Origin: SCBR16-9 sp964537975
GTDB taxonomy: Bacteria; Hydrogenedentota; Hydrogenedentia; Hydrogenedentales; SCBR16-9
Direction of reading: 5' to 3'
DNA length: 64,000 nucleotides
NCBI GenBank assembly: GCA_964537975.1
Contig: CAZIDP010000014.1
Span: 1 to 64,000 of the forward strand
The notes under the pieces were generated by a model that was not told the DNA's origin, searched no databases, and saw nothing but the letters and a program-made list of their open reading frames with translations. The position numbers were made by a program, and so were the translations under genes. How positions within the stretch are numbered: the first letter of the stretch is position 1; the number at the start of each line of letters is the position of its first letter. Below are positions 54,144 to 62,033 of the stretch, in pieces.

Positions 54144-55403
54144 ATGCATAACAAGAGCACCATTGATTTACTAAGAGAGGCTAGAACAAAATACACACAA
54201 AAGCAAATAGCAAGTATTTTGCATGTTGATGTAAGAACAGTTCGCCGATGGGAAGTACGTGAGACTGAACCGCCTGGATATCTTTCAGATGCTATACGCC
54301 AAAGGCTTTTACCATTAACTTTTATCGACAAAATCAGTAATCATGATTTTACATTTATTGATCTCTTTGCCGGGATTGGTGGAATGAGATTGGCATTTGA
54401 AAAATACCGCGGACGGTGTGTATTTTCAAGTGAATGGAACAGCTTTTCCCGTAAAACATATTTGGAAAATTTTCCAACGCATGACTACCATTTGTTTAAT
54501 TATGATATTACTCAAATCCATGAGGCGGACATTCCGAAACATGATATTTTACTGGCCGGATTCCCGTGTCAGCCATTTAGTATTGCCGGTGTGTCGAAAA
54601 AGAATGCCCTTGGAAAACCACATGGTTTTGAATGTGCAACACAGGGCACATTGTTTTTTGACATTGCGCGAATTATTTCATATCGGAAACCAAAAGCTTT
54701 TTTACTTGAAAATGTCAAAAATTTGTTATCGCATGACAAAGGTAATACTTTTAAAATAATTTTAGACACATTGACTAACCAACTAGGCTATGATGTTCAT
54801 TACAAAGTTATTGATGGCCAACATTTTGTTCCACAACACCGTGAACGTATACTAATCGCTGGATTTCATAAGAAAACGGATTTTTCTTGGTGTCAGCTAC
54901 ACTTACCACCAAAAGGTTCAAAATTACTAAAAACAATTTTACATACACATGATGGAAGTGAAAAACCAGAAGAACCATACACTTGTGGTCCCCAAGCGAA
55001 AGTAAATTCGAAGTACACTTTAACGCCAAAATTGTGGGATTATCTTCAAGCATATGCTATTAAGCATAAAAAAGCTGGTAATGGCTTTGGGTTCGGACTT
55101 GTTGATGAATGTGATATAGCCAGGACTTTATCTGCAAGGTATTATAAGGATGGTTCCGAAATATTAATCGATCAAGGGAAAAGCAATAGACCACGACGCT
55201 TAACTCCTCGGGAGTGTGCTCGTTTGATGGGATTTCCTGATACTTTTAAAATTCCTGTTAGTGACACGCAGGCATATAAACAATTTGGAAATAGCGTAGT
55301 AGTTCCAGTTATTGAAGAAGTTGCTCGCATCATGTTGCCACATGTTGTTCAAAATTGTAAGTGCTATGCTTATAAAGAAGCTAATGAGTTCATACTGACA
55401 TGA
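54144..55403 (+). CDS. dcm: DNA (cytosine-5)-methyltransferase with N-terminal HTH
   Basis: A C5-cytosine methyltransferase that protects host DNA from the neighbouring restriction enzyme. It has 419 residues. Residues of about 14-40 form a helix-turn-helix (QKQIASILHVDVRTVRRW), followed by SAM motif FIDLFAGIGGMR, the catalytic PCQPFS with Cys142, ENVKNLL, QHRERI and the C-terminal GNSVVVPV. ATG 54144 is chosen because GGAGG lies eight bases upstream. The HTH and the inverted repeat at the promoter together suggest that the enzyme represses its own gene, as known for M.SsoII-type methyltransferases. The stop overlaps vsr (ATGA). The gene is visibly AT-rich compared with flanking genes. Confidence 0.94.
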   Translation: MHNKSTIDLLREARTKYTQKQIASILHVDVRTVRRWEVRETEPPGYLSDAIRQRLLPLTFIDKISNHDFTFIDLFAGIGGMRLAFEKYRGRCVFSSEWNSFSRKTYLENFPTHDYHLFNYDITQIHEADIPKHDILLAGFPCQPFSIAGVSKKNALGKPHGFECATQGTLFFDIARIISYRKPKAFLLENVKNLLSHDKGNTFKIILDTLTNQLGYDVHYKVIDGQHFVPQHRERILIAGFHKKTDFSWCQLHLPPKGSKLLKTILHTHDGSEKPEEPYTCGPQAKVNSKYTLTPKLWDYLQAYAIKHKKAGNGFGFGLVDECDIARTLSARYYKDGSEILIDQGKSNRPRRLTPRECARLMGFPDTFKIPVSDTQAYKQFGNSVVVPVIEEVARIMLPHVVQNCKCYAYKEANEFILT

Positions 55404-55846
55404 CGGATATTGTTTCTTCACAAAAAAGAAGCTTGATGATGTCAGGCATTAAATCACACAATACGAAACCTGAGATATATATTCGAAAACAATTGCACAA
55501 TAAGGGGTTTCGATATAGATTAAATGTAAAAAAAATGCCAGGAAAACCTGATTTGGTGTTAAAAAAATTTTCTGCTGTTATTTTTGTACATGGATGTTTT
55601 TGGCATGGGCACAATTGTAAATACTTTAAATGGCCAAAGACGCGCCCGGACTTCTGGAGCAACAAAATCAATAATAATAAGGATAACGATTCACAAGTCT
55701 TGGCAAAATTGATTTTAGCGGGTTGGCGAATATGTGTAATCTGGGAATGTGCAATAAAAAATAAGGAAAAGTTGCCAAAAGATTTGATCGAAACAATTAT
55801 TGATTGGTTGTATGGAATAGAAAAATATATAGAAATTTCATCATGA
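55400..55846 (+). CDS. vsr: Very short patch repair endonuclease
   Basis: Vsr nicks next to T:G mismatches that arise when 5-methylcytosine deaminates at methylase sites. It has 148 residues, the usual size. Motifs are SGIKSHNTKPEI near the start, MPGKPDLVL with the catalytic Asp, VIFVHGCFWHGHNC with Zn/catalytic His and Cys residues, TRPDFWSNKI, and WECAIK with the last Zn Cys. It overlaps both neighbours by four bases, so methylation, repair and restriction are made from one coupled message. Confidence 0.95.
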   Translation: MTDIVSSQKRSLMMSGIKSHNTKPEIYIRKQLHNKGFRYRLNVKKMPGKPDLVLKKFSAVIFVHGCFWHGHNCKYFKWPKTRPDFWSNKINNNKDNDSQVLAKLILAGWRICVIWECAIKNKEKLPKDLIETIIDWLYGIEKYIEISS

Positions 55847-57084
55847 AAAAAGGGTACTTGTCACAATATTTTAATGGGGTAGCTGTAAAAATATTAAGTG
55901 CTGTAGAATCAGACACCATAACTTCTAATCAGCATGAATTTAATGGTGTAAAAGATTTGAAATCGATACTGGGAGAACCAAAAGGAAAATCTAGCTTTCG
56001 TGCAAAATTTCTTTATGTAACAGATGTAGAAGATAATCTAATACAGGACGATGGTTTTCTCACATGGTATGATGCAAGAGAAAAGGCAAGAGAAGAGCGA
56101 AATGTTAATCGTTCTGAATATAGATTGTATTTTTCAACAAATTCTGTGATGCAACTTGCAAGGATGGGAGATTTTTTGTTCATTTGTCGGCTAAATAATG
56201 ATTTGCTGTTAACAATAGTAGCAGAAAATGGTACCACTATAGCACAACAATTAGCATGGTTGTTTGGTTTTCATAATTTTTCTAAAATTGGCTTTTTGGT
56301 GCGAGATGAACTTGATAAAGAGGGTGATAGATTAGAGTATACATCACGTTTAATATTGGAAAGTATTGGTCTCTCAACTGAGTTGACTAATCAGTCTTTT
56401 TTAGCTGATCTATTAACGAAGTTTCCAGATGGTTTTCCTCCCACAAAAGTGTTTTCCAAGTATGCTGTTGGTACATTATCGAATACTATTATGGATTGTG
56501 ACTTTGATGATGATGATTTGTTGATGAAATGCCTTGAAAGAGAAGAGATACTTTTTCGAACTTTGGAAAATTATTTGATTAAACAGCGCTTGAGCGATGA
56601 ATTTAAAGATGTAGATGAATTTATTGCTTATTCACTTTCTGTGCATAACCGTAGAAAAAGTCGAGCAGGTCTTTCATTGGAAAATCACCTAGAAACGATC
56701 TTTTCTAATAAAAAGATATTCTACACTAGAAATCCAACAACTGAAAATAAATCAAAACCAGATTTTATTTTTCCATCTATAAATAAATACAAAGATGATA
56801 AATATGATGTTGCTTGTTTGACAATGCTGGGTGTAAAATCTACTTGTAAAGATAGATGGAGACAGATATTATCTGAGGCAGAAAAAATTAATCAAAAGCA
56901 TCTTTTATCTATTGAGCCAGCTATAAGCACAAATCAGACAAATGAAATGAAAATAAAAAAAGTACAATTGATAATTCCAAAAAGTTTACATAATACTTAT
57001 GCTGAACATCAACAGGGTTGGCTCATGTCTGTATCAGAATTTACTGGAATGCTATTAGATAAGCAAAAATCCATAAATCGATAA
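55843..57084 (+). CDS. EcoRII-type restriction endonuclease
   Basis: A type II restriction enzyme of 413 residues, close to EcoRII (about 404). The C-terminal catalytic domain begins near GLSLENHLE. D307 (KPDFIFPS), Y316, K332 and K336 (GVKSTCKDRWRQ), R338 and E345 are spaced exactly as I recall the EcoRII active-site residues. The N-terminal half would be the effector-DNA-binding domain of a type IIE enzyme. ATG 55843 overlaps the vsr stop (ATGA). CCWGG-type recognition is plausible by family, but the target cannot be read from sequence. Base composition is strongly AT-rich. Confidence 0.92.
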   Translation: MKKGYLSQYFNGVAVKILSAVESDTITSNQHEFNGVKDLKSILGEPKGKSSFRAKFLYVTDVEDNLIQDDGFLTWYDAREKAREERNVNRSEYRLYFSTNSVMQLARMGDFLFICRLNNDLLLTIVAENGTTIAQQLAWLFGFHNFSKIGFLVRDELDKEGDRLEYTSRLILESIGLSTELTNQSFLADLLTKFPDGFPPTKVFSKYAVGTLSNTIMDCDFDDDDLLMKCLEREEILFRTLENYLIKQRLSDEFKDVDEFIAYSLSVHNRRKSRAGLSLENHLETIFSNKKIFYTRNPTTENKSKPDFIFPSINKYKDDKYDVACLTMLGVKSTCKDRWRQILSEAEKINQKHLLSIEPAISTNQTNEMKIKKVQLIIPKSLHNTYAEHQQGWLMSVSEFTGMLLDKQKSINR

Positions 57085-57257
57085 ATTGAGGAGATAATTT
57101 GGTTTATATCTATATAATATATACTAAAGCTGATCATATTATTCTTTAATATTATCAATTATATATAGAAGTCATTTTTAAAATTGTATAAGGTTTTTTA
57201 CATGCTAGAGTCTTACTAGGTATACTTACATTTTTTCAAACTGAATTGGAGGGGGAC

Positions 57258-58607
57258 ATGATCAGGTCGGGATTTCTAGTTGGTTTGCTGCTTGTTGCGG
57301 AAGCATGCTTTGGAGTGGAGATTAATGAACGGGCCATAGCGATGGTACACTCTGGGCACATACAAGAGGCGCAAGCATCTTGGTGGGGATTTGATCCGGA
57401 AGACGCCACGGAATATCTACAAGCCGCGATTGATTCTGGTGTGCGACGGTTGATTGTTGATAATACGGGACATCCCTGGGTTGTCCAGCCCATCACCCTT
57501 TCCAGCAATGATCAGACCATCTTCTTTCAATCGGGTGTGGAGGTCGTCGCCAAACGCGGTGCATTCCAAAACCGGAGTGATTGCCTGTTCGTAGCCAGGC
57601 AGAGAGAAAATATCACCTTGGTTGGCTATGGTGCCACCTTGCGAATGCACCGGGATGATTATGACGACAGCGATCAATACCAAAAAGGCGAGTGGCGGCA
57701 TGTGCTTTCGATTCACAGTTGTACCAATTTTAATGTGTATGGCCTGACGCTGGCCGAGAGTGGTGGCGATGGCATTTATCTTGGGAAGAGTGGCGATGGG
57801 CTTACCAATACGAATATCCACATTAAAGATGTCCACTGCGACAAGAATTATCGCCAGGGAATCAGTGTCATCACCGCCGAAAACCTGCTTATTGAAGATA
57901 CTGTCATGAGCAATACAGGCGGAACACCGCCGGAGTCCGGAATTGACTTTGAGCCGAATTCACCAGAGGAGCGCTTGGTAAATGCCATCGTGCGAAATTG
58001 TCTGACGGAAAACAACGCAGGAGACGGCTACCAAGTAGCGCTTTTCCACCTTTATGAATCCTCTGAACCGGTTTCAATACGTTTTGAGAATTGTCGTTCT
58101 GTTGAAGATATACGCAGTGTGCGAGTGCTTACGAGTAATGAGTCAGGTAAGACGGTATTGGGCGATGTCGAGTTTGTGGATTGCAGTTTTGAGTCCAGTA
58201 AAGACGCGGGTTTATTGTATTGGAACAAGCCGAGCAATGGTTTTAATGTCAAGTTTACAAATTGCGTGTTCCTTGACTCTGCTACTGAACGTCCCGACAT
58301 GACACCCATCCTGTTTCTGAGTGGACTTGAAGCAACCGAGCCCATCGGGGGCCTTGAATTTGTGGACTGTCTGTTTCGTGATCAGCTGGACCGAAACCTG
58401 TTGAGTTATCGAGATGGTGTAGGTGGGCTGCCCGTTGATGGTGTTGTCGGTAACATAATCTGGGAGCATGGTGATTCACGGAAAGAATTGCAGTTGACTC
58501 CCGAGATTATTGCTGAATGGTCAGCACAAGAGGATACCGAAGACGTTGCTGAAGCTGAAGACGATGTCGAAGCTGAAGACGAAGCCAATGACGATGACGA
58601 AGGATGA
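57258..58607 (+). CDS. Secreted right-handed beta-helix protein
   Basis: A 449-residue exported protein with a short signal peptide (GFLVGLLLVAEACFG). The central region has repeated strand-turn units with Asn/Gly at turns (NITLVGYGATL, NFNVYGLTL, NIHIKDVHC, NLLIEDTVM), the pattern of pectate-lyase-like parallel beta-helices. No catalytic residues can be named; substrates in such families are usually polysaccharides. The last 25 residues are almost purely acidic with Ala. ATG 57258 is chosen over an in-frame start at 57246 because GGAGG (57248-57252) lies five bases upstream. GC returns to the background level here, so it is not part of the restriction island. Confidence 0.8.
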   Translation: MIRSGFLVGLLLVAEACFGVEINERAIAMVHSGHIQEAQASWWGFDPEDATEYLQAAIDSGVRRLIVDNTGHPWVVQPITLSSNDQTIFFQSGVEVVAKRGAFQNRSDCLFVARQRENITLVGYGATLRMHRDDYDDSDQYQKGEWRHVLSIHSCTNFNVYGLTLAESGGDGIYLGKSGDGLTNTNIHIKDVHCDKNYRQGISVITAENLLIEDTVMSNTGGTPPESGIDFEPNSPEERLVNAIVRNCLTENNAGDGYQVALFHLYESSEPVSIRFENCRSVEDIRSVRVLTSNESGKTVLGDVEFVDCSFESSKDAGLLYWNKPSNGFNVKFTNCVFLDSATERPDMTPILFLSGLEATEPIGGLEFVDCLFRDQLDRNLLSYRDGVGGLPVDGVVGNIIWEHGDSRKELQLTPEIIAEWSAQEDTEDVAEAEDDVEAEDEANDDDEG

Positions 58608-58622
58608 TAAGGTATCGTTTGG

Positions 58623-61600
58623 TTACGGTAATGCACCCATAATATCTTGGGCACGTACCAATGCTTGCCTTACGGTGTCATCATCCAGCGTGAAGCAGTC
58701 CAGGTTGCCACTGTCCACGTAGTACAGGATACCTTTACGGGGCAGTTTGCCCAACAAGCGTTCTACCGCGGCAGCGTACAGTGTTACCTGCCAACGGTAG
58801 CGGGCTTGCCGTTCTGCTGTGCATTGACCAGTCTTGTAGTCTACGATAATGTTTTCATCCAATAAGGCATCCAGAGTGCCGCTAAGCAGGTTGTTGTCGA
58901 TTGGTAGTAAAAAAGGTGTTTCACGTTGAAGACTGCGGGCTGCATGCAGCATGCCAAAGAGTTCATTGTTTCGGAAAGCGTTAACGATTTCTGTTAATTC
59001 CGTGTGAAGCTGTTGGCGTCGGGCGAGACTCAATCCAGTGTCTCGTAATAAATCATGGATTGCCGGGGGGCGGTCTGCGGCGAAGTCCCACTGCTCAAAA
59101 AGCTGGTGTACCACGCTGCCGCGTGCCATAGCGTATCGCGCGCCACTGCTCCGAGGACGCGTTACCCGTGTGTCGCCATCGCTATCGCCATCGCTTTCTT
59201 CATGTTCATCCTGGCCATCAGCGAGGTAGTCCATAACAGTAGAAATTGATACCGAAGCAAACGCACGTGGCTGTTCAGGCATGGTATCCAGCTTTTGTAA
59301 GTATGCTTCGATCTTCAATGATTGTTTTTCTGAATCAGTAGTCTTTGTTGACATAGTATCGGATACCAGTTTTCGAACGTTTGGATCAATCTGGCGCGTA
59401 ATACGTGCTTGCCAGCCCTTGCCTGTCAACCGCTCACTGTGTTCACGTTTATCGAGCTGTAAGAACTGGTCCATTGCTTCAAGCCAGCTTGCTTTCTCAT
59501 ATTTGTTTGTGCCACTTAACACCAGGTAGTCCCGCGCCCGGGTCAATGCAACGTAAAGCAGCCGGGCATGTTCGGCCTTTTCTTCATCTAGTATGCGTAC
59601 CCGGATGGTATGTCCCATGGCAGGTGTAGCTACATTGCCGGCAACATCCAGACTTTTGAGTGCCAGTCCCAACTCCGGGTGCTTGAAGCAGTCGTCGGTC
59701 TGACTACCTGCACAGCCTTGCCCCATGTCGGGAATGAATACTACTGGAAATTCAAGCCCTTTCGATTTATGAATGGTCATCAGCATAACGGCACCGGAGC
59801 CTTCCGGTTGTAATACTGCTTCACCTTCACGAATTTTACCGCCCCGTACGGCTTCAAGATAGGCGATAAAGCCGCGTAATGTGGGAGGACGTCGCCGTGA
59901 AAAATCTTCTGCTACACTGATGAGTTTGCGTAGATTCGAGACCCTTTGTGCCCCTAGAAATTGGTCCAGCAATATCGCTTCAATGGTGGTATGGGCCAGA
60001 ACTTCACGTAATAAACGAGCCACGGGTTGTTCAAGCCGCATTCGAAAATTGTCCACGAGTGCCCGTGCCTTTTGTATGCGGCTTGCTTCTTCAGGATGGG
60101 CTTGAAACGATTCTGGAATGTTACCGGAATTGAAGTTTACGGCAATCCCGCCTACCAAGGCCAGGCGCATCAGTGATTCATCGCTAAGGTTGACGAACGG
60201 GCCGCGCAAGAAACCGGTAAGGGCCATTTCATCGCCGGCATCAATCAGTACTTTGAGAAACAACAGCAGGTCTTGTATTTCCTGACGTTCATAAAAACCT
60301 CTTCCAGCTACAAGAACATAAGGAATTCCGGCATGGCGCAGTGCAGCTTCGTAAAGATGCACATTCGACATAGAACGAAACAGCAGTACCATGTCACCAT
60401 AGCGGACAGGACGGAAGGCATCCAGGTGTTCGTCATAAATGGTGCGTTTTTCAACATGACACATTTCTTGTATGCGTCCGGCAACAAGTTCTGCCTCTTT
60501 CCTGCGGCGGTCTTCCGCATTCCTCAGTGGTGGTGAGGCATTGTCGTTGCCCGCTAGTATAAATTCGACGCGTTGCTCATCTGTTGTATTTCGGTGAACA
60601 GACATTGGAGTATAGTCTTCCACCGAATTCAATAAACCGGAAATGGTAAAATAACCGTTCACGAAATTTAATACATCGGGCAAGGTACGGAAGTTTTTGT
60701 CGAGCGGGATTATTTCTTCTGCTTGTTCCCGGGCAGTTCTATACACGGTGACATCGGCTCCGCGGAAATAGTATATGGACTGCTTCGGATCGCCAACAAT
60801 AAAAAGCGCCGGACCATTTGGCGCCGTACAGAGTAGCTGGGCAATTTTTAATTGAACTTGATCGGTATCCTGAAATTCGTCGATCAGTAAATAGCGAATG
60901 CCCTGGGCAACCCGGTTACGTAATGCTTCATTATGCTCAAGTGCGCGACATGTTTCGTGTATCAGGTTGTCAAAATCAAATGCATTTATTGCATTCTTTG
61001 CAGCTTCAAAAGCTGAAGATACTTGCGCAAAAACAGTATAGAGTGCTGTAGTTAATTGGGCGGCTTCTGCATCATACTCCGTTTCCTCGGGTATCTTAAC
61101 CAATTCCTCAGTCCACTTTTGTAAATCATCCAGCAGCTTTGTCAAGCGTTCCTGCGTCTCGTCGTCCGGCCAGTCTCGCTTAAAACTTTTCAGACCTTTC
61201 GTTTTGCCTGACATGTTTTCCAGCGTTCTGCGAACAGTATTTCGGTCCGGCTTATCTTTAAGCTGATGGAGTCCTTCCAATAGCCTCGTACGGCGTTCTT
61301 CACGTTCGTCTGTAGGTTTGTCACATATACCTTCGAATGCTGCAAGGGCATGGATATTGCGATAAATTTCCGGCTGTTTCCAGACATTGTCCAGGCGACG
61401 CTCATACTCTGAAATTACCTGCTGACGCCATTGATTCAGTAATGCCTCTGGCTGTGCTTCTTTAGGTAATTTCGCGATACCCAGATTCCAATCATCAAGC
61501 ATGGTACCTTTCAGTAACAATTGCTGGAGAATGGTGGCCAGACGTTGTACGCCGAAAGCAGTTGCCAGTTTCAGGGCGTCCTCATTGTTTTCAGCCAGCA

Positions 61601-62033
61601 GGTCATGAAGGGTGTCGCGCACCACTTCGATGCGCAATAGAATGTTGTCGGTTTCTGCAAGTACCCCAAAATCTGGATCACGGCCAAGGCGCAAGGCATT
61701 TTCTCTGAGGAGGGTCATGCAAAACGAGTGTATTGTGGAAATTCTCGCATGCACTACCCGTTGTTCCAGATCCCGCCACTTGTTCATTGCCTCAGAATCA
61801 TCTCTTGGTGCCTTGTTATGAAAAGCGCGACGCAATCGCTCCTTCATTTCTGCGGCAGCTTTGTCGGTAAAGGTGATCGCTACGATGTCGCTCAATGGAA
61901 CACGGTGTTCTTCAATCAGATGAAGTATACGATCAATCAATACGCGGGTTTTGCCAGAACCGGCACCAGCATCTATGCAGACAAAGCGGGATATGGTCGT
62001 AATGGCGTTGTATTGTTGTGTGGTCCACTTCAT
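58623..62033 (-). CDS. addA: ATP-dependent helicase/nuclease AddA
   Basis: The UvrD-like helicase-nuclease subunit of AddAB, which resects double-strand breaks for recombination. It has 1136 residues. The N-terminal Walker A AGAGSGKT is at 22-29, with FTDKAAAEMKERL (Ia), LLIDEFQDTDQVQ (II), GDPKQSIYYFRGAD (III), LMTIHKSKGLEFPVVF (V) and VALTRARDYLVL (VI). The C-terminal PD-(D/E)XK nuclease has SGTLDALLDE, IVDYKTG and QVTLYA. ATG 62033 overlaps the addB stop by four bases. Confidence 0.96.
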   Translation of the reverse strand: MKWTTQQYNAITTISRFVCIDAGAGSGKTRVLIDRILHLIEEHRVPLSDIVAITFTDKAAAEMKERLRRAFHNKAPRDDSEAMNKWRDLEQRVVHARISTIHSFCMTLLRENALRLGRDPDFGVLAETDNILLRIEVVRDTLHDLLAENNEDALKLATAFGVQRLATILQQLLLKGTMLDDWNLGIAKLPKEAQPEALLNQWRQQVISEYERRLDNVWKQPEIYRNIHALAAFEGICDKPTDEREERRTRLLEGLHQLKDKPDRNTVRRTLENMSGKTKGLKSFKRDWPDDETQERLTKLLDDLQKWTEELVKIPEETEYDAEAAQLTTALYTVFAQVSSAFEAAKNAINAFDFDNLIHETCRALEHNEALRNRVAQGIRYLLIDEFQDTDQVQLKIAQLLCTAPNGPALFIVGDPKQSIYYFRGADVTVYRTAREQAEEIIPLDKNFRTLPDVLNFVNGYFTISGLLNSVEDYTPMSVHRNTTDEQRVEFILAGNDNASPPLRNAEDRRRKEAELVAGRIQEMCHVEKRTIYDEHLDAFRPVRYGDMVLLFRSMSNVHLYEAALRHAGIPYVLVAGRGFYERQEIQDLLLFLKVLIDAGDEMALTGFLRGPFVNLSDESLMRLALVGGIAVNFNSGNIPESFQAHPEEASRIQKARALVDNFRMRLEQPVARLLREVLAHTTIEAILLDQFLGAQRVSNLRKLISVAEDFSRRRPPTLRGFIAYLEAVRGGKIREGEAVLQPEGSGAVMLMTIHKSKGLEFPVVFIPDMGQGCAGSQTDDCFKHPELGLALKSLDVAGNVATPAMGHTIRVRILDEEKAEHARLLYVALTRARDYLVLSGTNKYEKASWLEAMDQFLQLDKREHSERLTGKGWQARITRQIDPNVRKLVSDTMSTKTTDSEKQSLKIEAYLQKLDTMPEQPRAFASVSISTVMDYLADGQDEHEESDGDSDGDTRVTRPRSSGARYAMARGSVVHQLFEQWDFAADRPPAIHDLLRDTGLSLARRQQLHTELTEIVNAFRNNELFGMLHAARSLQRETPFLLPIDNNLLSGTLDALLDENIIVDYKTGQCTAERQARYRWQVTLYAAAVERLLGKLPRKGILYYVDSGNLDCFTLDDDTVRQALVRAQDIMGALP

